Positions 5,601 through 8,312 of a stretch of DNA of 8,312 nucleotides are shown in pieces; position 1 is the stretch's first letter; the number at the start of each line of letters is the position of its first letter. Origin of the DNA: Bacteroidales bacterium (GTDB taxonomy: Bacteria > Bacteroidota > Bacteroidia > Bacteroidales > Bacteroidaceae). A program made the position numbers and the translations under genes. The DNA lies in the NCBI GenBank assembly GCA_004558865.1, contig SFCY01000099.1, positions 1-8,312 on the forward strand. The letters are read 5' to 3'. The notes beneath the pieces were generated by a model. That model saw nothing but the letters and a program-made list of their open reading frames with translations. It was not told the DNA's origin and searched no databases.

Positions 5601-8191
5601 AGGAACGACCCCTTCTCCAAGACGGTCTTCCCACTGATGAGCGTGTAGAAGACATAAACGTCGTCGTCGGAAGAGCCCACCTGCACATAGACAGGAGAGC
5701 CGTCGCGTGGGAACTCCTTGGCCGAGGTCCAGAACCACTCTTTGGTCTCGGTGGCCGGATGCTTGTCGGCGATGTCGAAGACGACAAACTCCCGAGAGAG
5801 CGTGTCTGTGCCGCAGGTGGCCAACAGCTTGTACTTGCCCGACTTGAGCGAGGTGAGCGGCGACGGCAGGTTGGCCGCCTCGTTGGTCATGGCCGTGAAC
5901 GACTGCTCCATGCCCTCCACGCGGTAGGTCACTTGGCGGCTCATGTTCTCGCCAGCTGCGTTGACCAGATTGAAAGTGATGGTCTTCAACTCGTCCTTGC
6001 GTATGCGCCAGGGCAGGTCGACGGTGAAGATGGTCTCTTTCTTGCCCACGGGTACGGCTGTGATGCCCTGTTGCGTCTCGCCCGAAGGACTGGTCACGTC
6101 TGCTGTCACGTTGAAGCTGAAGATGCTGTAGGGCGAGACCTTTGCGTCGTCCTCGTTCTCCAGGACGAGGGGGACGCGGATGGTGAAGTCGCCTTGGTCG
6201 TCGGTGGTGCAGGAGTCGCTGGCGATACGGGCGTTGTTGTTGCTGTTGCCCCACCAGCGCCACCACATCAGCCGCCGTTCGATGGTGTAGCCCACCTTGG
6301 CACCCATTACCGGCATACCGGCAAACGTGCGCACGTGTCCCTTCACGGTCACGGTGTCGCCCGCCTTGTAGGCTTCGGTGAGTTTGTCAAACTTCACCTC
6401 AAAGGTGGGACGCTTGTATTCCTCCACCTTGAAATAGCAGCTTCCGCCCACGGTCTGGATGGAGTAGTTGCCCGTGAGCCCCGACTGCGGCAGCACGAAC
6501 TCCGCCTGTGCCGTTCCGTATTCGTCGGTGGTCGCCTTCACCTCCTTGACAGTCTCCCAGTTGGCGTCGCGCAGCGTGAAGGTGATTTCCTTCCCGCCCA
6601 CAGCCTTGTTGACGATATGGTCGGAATGCTGCGAGAGGATGGCGGCCACATGCACCGTCTGGCCCGGACGGTAGATGCTGCGGTCGGTGAAGAGGTTGGT
6701 CTCCGTGTTGTTGCGGTCGTAGTCCGAATAGCTGTAATTGTTGTTCGGCCGCAGGATCAATGAGAAATGGTCGTCGTTGGTGGAGGGGAAGGCCTGCAAG
6801 CCCCACCACCAGGTATCCTTGGACGAGCGCCAGTTGGTCTCGCCGTCGTTGTTGGCCGTGAGCAGGCCTATCTTCTTGTCGTTGTTTGTCAGGCTGATGC
6901 CGGCTTTGGGCAACGGGCGGCCTGTGGAGGCGCTCACCACCACGAACCGATGGTTGTTGTTGGGCAGCGGCTGATGCAGGAGGGCCACGTCGCTGACATG
7001 GAGCAGCACTGCGCTCTGTCGCGCCATGTTGGCGTCGGCTGTGGCCTCCACTAAATACATGCCCGGTTTCAGTCCGGCGGCGTCTATCGTGTCGCTCACC
7101 ACTTCATACACTGGGTGGCCGTAGTAGTTGCGTGTGATCTGGAAGGCTGGAGTGGCACTGGCCAGTTTCTTCAAAGCCCTCAAGTCGGAGGCCGACTGAG
7201 GATCGAGTTGGGTGTCGCCGTTCACCCTCACGCGTGTGATGGTGAGGTTCAGCTGGTGCAGGTTGACGAGGTTGTCCACTCGGATGGTGAACTTTCGGTT
7301 GGGCAGCACCATCTCCGGCAGTTTGATGGAGAAGCTGGGCAGCGTGAGTTGGGCAAGAGCGTTGCGCAGGATGTTCATGCGCGGCCACTCGCCCCATTTG
7401 GCCAGTGCGTAGTTGATGAAGTCGTAGCGTTCCTTCTGGCAGCAGTCGGTTGCTCCCTCCATGCAGTTGTAACGCTCGATTGCCAGCTCGCCGCATTCGC
7501 GCAGGTCGGAGTATTCCTTCATAAGCGAGTCCAACTTCTGTACGTATGGCGACTGTCTCATCTTCTCCTGCGGGTCGCCCTTCTGCTTGAGCAGCATCAG
7601 AGCCGTGATGCAGGAGGCCGGCCGGTTGCCCTTCCTCAGGTAGAAGTCGTGGATGAGCTCTATGTTGCCCACCTCCATGCCCACCACGTGGAGCAGGTCG
7701 TTGTTGAAGATTCGGCTATCGGCCCCGACGGCCACGGCGGGCTCGTAGCCACTTGTGGAAGTGGAGGCCAGCACGTCGGGATGCTCCAAGGCACTCTTGG
7801 CGTAGTCGGCTGCCATGCGCCTGTCCTGCTGTGGAACAAAGTAGTAGGAATAGTAGCGGTAGAGCGCGCAGTCCAAGATGGCGTTCATCGGTATGTCCTT
7901 GCTTGCCTTCCGCTTGGCCACCAACCGGTCGATGTCCACCGACAGGGAGTCGGGCGAGACGGCGCTTCGCGTGTGGATGCGCAGCAGTTGGGCTTTGAGC
8001 AACTGGCCATAGTCGTTGGCCGTTTCTGCCTTGACAATGATTTGGTCGAGGATGCTCACCTGCTCTTTGGGCAGGTCCTTGTCTTGGGCATCCTTAAACT
8101 GTTTCCAAAGTGCGGTGTAGCTGATGGCTTCCGCGTTGATACTGAATATCGACATTGCCAATAATATGAGAGTGAACGTCAGTTTTTTCAT
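2675..8191 (-). CDS. Secreted alpha-2-macroglobulin family protein (Bacteroidetes type, no thioester motif)
   Basis: This 1838-residue protein resembles bacterial alpha-2-macroglobulins, which are thought to trap attacking proteases in the periplasm or at the surface. It starts with a signal peptide (Lys-Lys, then a hydrophobic stretch to about residue 20) without a lipobox cysteine, so it is probably not a lipoprotein. A largely helical N-terminal region (about 22-280) precedes macroglobulin-like beta domains. The MG2 hallmark (FTDRSIYRPGQTV, 501-513) is clear. A bait-region domain lies at about 920-1058, followed by an acidic linker (1059-1092). The A2M core domain begins at FNETAFFYP (1105-1113). 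The helical TED-like domain (about 1300-1660) has NPAW (1303-1306) but no CxEQ thioester motif after it. A C-terminal beta domain ends in YSPAFSARAEA. The start at 8191 gives the signal peptide and follows a promoter. No pbpC partner is in the window; the stop overlaps the DUF1573 gene. The family call is firm and the function is inferred. Confidence 0.93.
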   Translation of the reverse strand: MKKLTFTLILLAMSIFSINAEAISYTALWKQFKDAQDKDLPKEQVSILDQIIVKAETANDYGQLLKAQLLRIHTRSAVSPDSLSVDIDRLVAKRKASKDIPMNAILDCALYRYYSYYFVPQQDRRMAADYAKSALEHPDVLASTSTSGYEPAVAVGADSRIFNNDLLHVVGMEVGNIELIHDFYLRKGNRPASCITALMLLKQKGDPQEKMRQSPYVQKLDSLMKEYSDLRECGELAIERYNCMEGATDCCQKERYDFINYALAKWGEWPRMNILRNALAQLTLPSFSIKLPEMVLPNRKFTIRVDNLVNLHQLNLTITRVRVNGDTQLDPQSASDLRALKKLASATPAFQITRNYYGHPVYEVVSDTIDAAGLKPGMYLVEATADANMARQSAVLLHVSDVALLHQPLPNNNHRFVVVSASTGRPLPKAGISLTNNDKKIGLLTANNDGETNWRSSKDTWWWGLQAFPSTNDDHFSLILRPNNNYSYSDYDRNNTETNLFTDRSIYRPGQTVHVAAILSQHSDHIVNKAVGGKEITFTLRDANWETVKEVKATTDEYGTAQAEFVLPQSGLTGNYSIQTVGGSCYFKVEEYKRPTFEVKFDKLTEAYKAGDTVTVKGHVRTFAGMPVMGAKVGYTIERRLMWWRWWGNSNNNARIASDSCTTDDQGDFTIRVPLVLENEDDAKVSPYSIFSFNVTADVTSPSGETQQGITAVPVGKKETIFTVDLPWRIRKDELKTITFNLVNAAGENMSRQVTYRVEGMEQSFTAMTNEAANLPSPLTSLKSGKYKLLATCGTDTLSREFVVFDIADKHPATETKEWFWTSAKEFPRDGSPVYVQVGSSDDDVYVFYTLISGKTVLEKGSFLMSNFVKTYKLSYKKEYGDQLELNFAWMKDGVCHTLRHQISKPLPEKKLELKWTTFRDKVKPGDEETWTLNIKQPKRGKDIFYDEQHKSDVPTGLQLMAVLYDKSLDVFQPHKWNMHITLNRSSEQSQWKGTEIGKTGFYGEQSYKVLSEKELDFSHVDDELLNFNPYAWERNMVLSEVEPCASPRAMRTMKVKADEVVPKDEVMVADSVLEVEGNAAPEEAADSLPEESRPQSQANVRENFNETAFFYPTLLADDKGDVKLSFRLPESVTTWRFMGLAHDKNMNNGLLEGETVAQKELMVQPNLPRFIREGDAAQLSATITNTTDKATKGEARLEIVDPATDKVVYQQSRKFNLATKDEPAAVVTFNIPSLQPNLYVARVIADTKTASDGEQHYLPVLTNREYVTNTVAFTQTGAGTKTVDLKTLADGKADFTVEYTNNPAWLMVQTLNNVSKTNDKDAISLVTAYYANRLGQWIMQSNPNIEKTVSLWEQNHEKNLTSPLSQNAELKNLQLNDTPWMQEAGSENSQMRSLSEFFNKNTISYRMSNYMGKLTKLQNADGSFSWWPGMQGSPYMTVAVAVTLARLQDMTGDNSGEALCSKAYNYLQRQMAKEVEQLKKAAKKGIKDLCPSEAACNFLYLSAITNQTPTADINYLVDLLAKQPTALTIYGKAMGAIILDHYAHKQEAQTYLKSVDQYTVYKEDMGRYFDTPKAQYTWRDYKIPSQVAAIEAFQRLNYKRAQLVPDMQRWLLQEKRTQLWDTPINTADAVYAFLYNNKVESLTTKTPSTLTIDGQPITTDTPTAGLGYVKQRLNGIEPRTFTAEKTSDGTSWGALYAQFWQKSSDVKASANGMTVKRELLTSDGNPLSGELKVGDKVRVRITIVADRDYDFVQVQDKRAACMEPVSQLSGYNWGYYLAPKDNVTNYYFDRMGKGSHVVETEYYIDRAGTYQSGSCTAQCAYSPAFSARAEALTLYVK

Positions 8192-8202
8192 ATTGTTTCC
8201 AT
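8188..8202 (-). other. Four-codon upstream reading frame overlapping the macroglobulin start
   Basis: In the leader, ATG GAA ACA ATA TGA reads as Met-Glu-Thr-Ile-stop. Its TGA shares three bases with the ATG of the macroglobulin gene, forming ATGA, the same arrangement seen at both downstream gene junctions. It lies downstream of the predicted transcription start. A frame this short can arise by chance in an A-rich leader, and there is no sign of a ribosome binding site for it. Confidence 0.25.
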
Positions 8203-8312
8203 TTTTAATATAGGAATATGCAAATTTAGCAAAAATTGCCTACACAGGGAACTTTTTTTAGAAAAACTTTTCCTCTTTCCGCTTTTCTCGTTGGCGGGAT
8301 AGCTATATATAC
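8192..8312. promoter_or_regulatory. AT-rich upstream region of the operon
   Basis: These 121 bases are markedly AT-rich compared with the genes. On the minus strand they include the -7 match, an A-rich tract (A7 at about 8253-8259) and the short leader. The end of the window (8295-8312, including ctatatatac) could belong to a divergent gene's control region, but no start codon or second promoter can be assigned to it. Confidence 0.5.
8221..8228 (-). promoter_or_regulatory. Candidate Bacteroidetes -7 promoter element
   Basis: Read on the minus strand, this is TAAATTTG, an exact match to the TAnnTTTG element used by the primary sigma factor of Bacteroidetes. It lies 29 bases before the macroglobulin start codon, so transcription would begin near 8214 and leave a leader of about 20 to 25 nt. 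The expected -33 TTTG box, 19 to 21 bases further upstream, is not well matched (the sequence there reads AGTTCC). It is the only good promoter match I see ahead of the operon. Confidence 0.6.

Overview
The window looks like chromosomal DNA from a member of the Bacteroidetes, most likely a Prevotella-like genus. This is inferred from three things. The large protein is of the Bacteroidetes alpha-2-macroglobulin type, the IspH has the clade-typical C-terminal GATSTPKW motif, and the only good promoter match is the Bacteroidetes -7 element (TAnnTTTG). None of the genes has a convincing Shine-Dalgarno sequence, which also fits that phylum. Coding DNA is clearly richer in G+C than the upstream control region.

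Nearly all of the window (8191 down to 742) is one tightly packed minus-strand transcription unit of three genes. The first encodes an 1838-residue secreted alpha-2-macroglobulin-like protein. The second encodes a 354-residue exported DUF1573 (Ig-like) protein. The third is ispH, the last enzyme of the MEP isoprenoid pathway. Both junctions are 4-base ATGA stop/start overlaps. A short AT-rich leader (8192-8312) carries the probable promoter and a four-codon upstream reading frame that ends in the same ATGA arrangement over the first gene's start.

The left 741 bases contain no gene I can defend. They hold four copies of a 22-bp tandem repeat (181-268), a 48-nt near-perfect hairpin (586-633) and several smaller inverted repeats between that hairpin and the ispH stop codon. 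The middle part (about 270-585) is unassigned.

Functionally, two genes point to the cell envelope. Bacterial alpha-2-macroglobulins are regarded as periplasmic or surface protease traps, and DUF1573 proteins are exported Ig-fold modules. IspH supplies isoprenoid precursors, including those for the undecaprenyl carrier used in wall and polysaccharide synthesis. A joint envelope role is inference. I do not see a clearly new system. The most useful observations are the thioester-less macroglobulin, its coupling to DUF1573 and ispH, and the repeats in the non-coding left flank.
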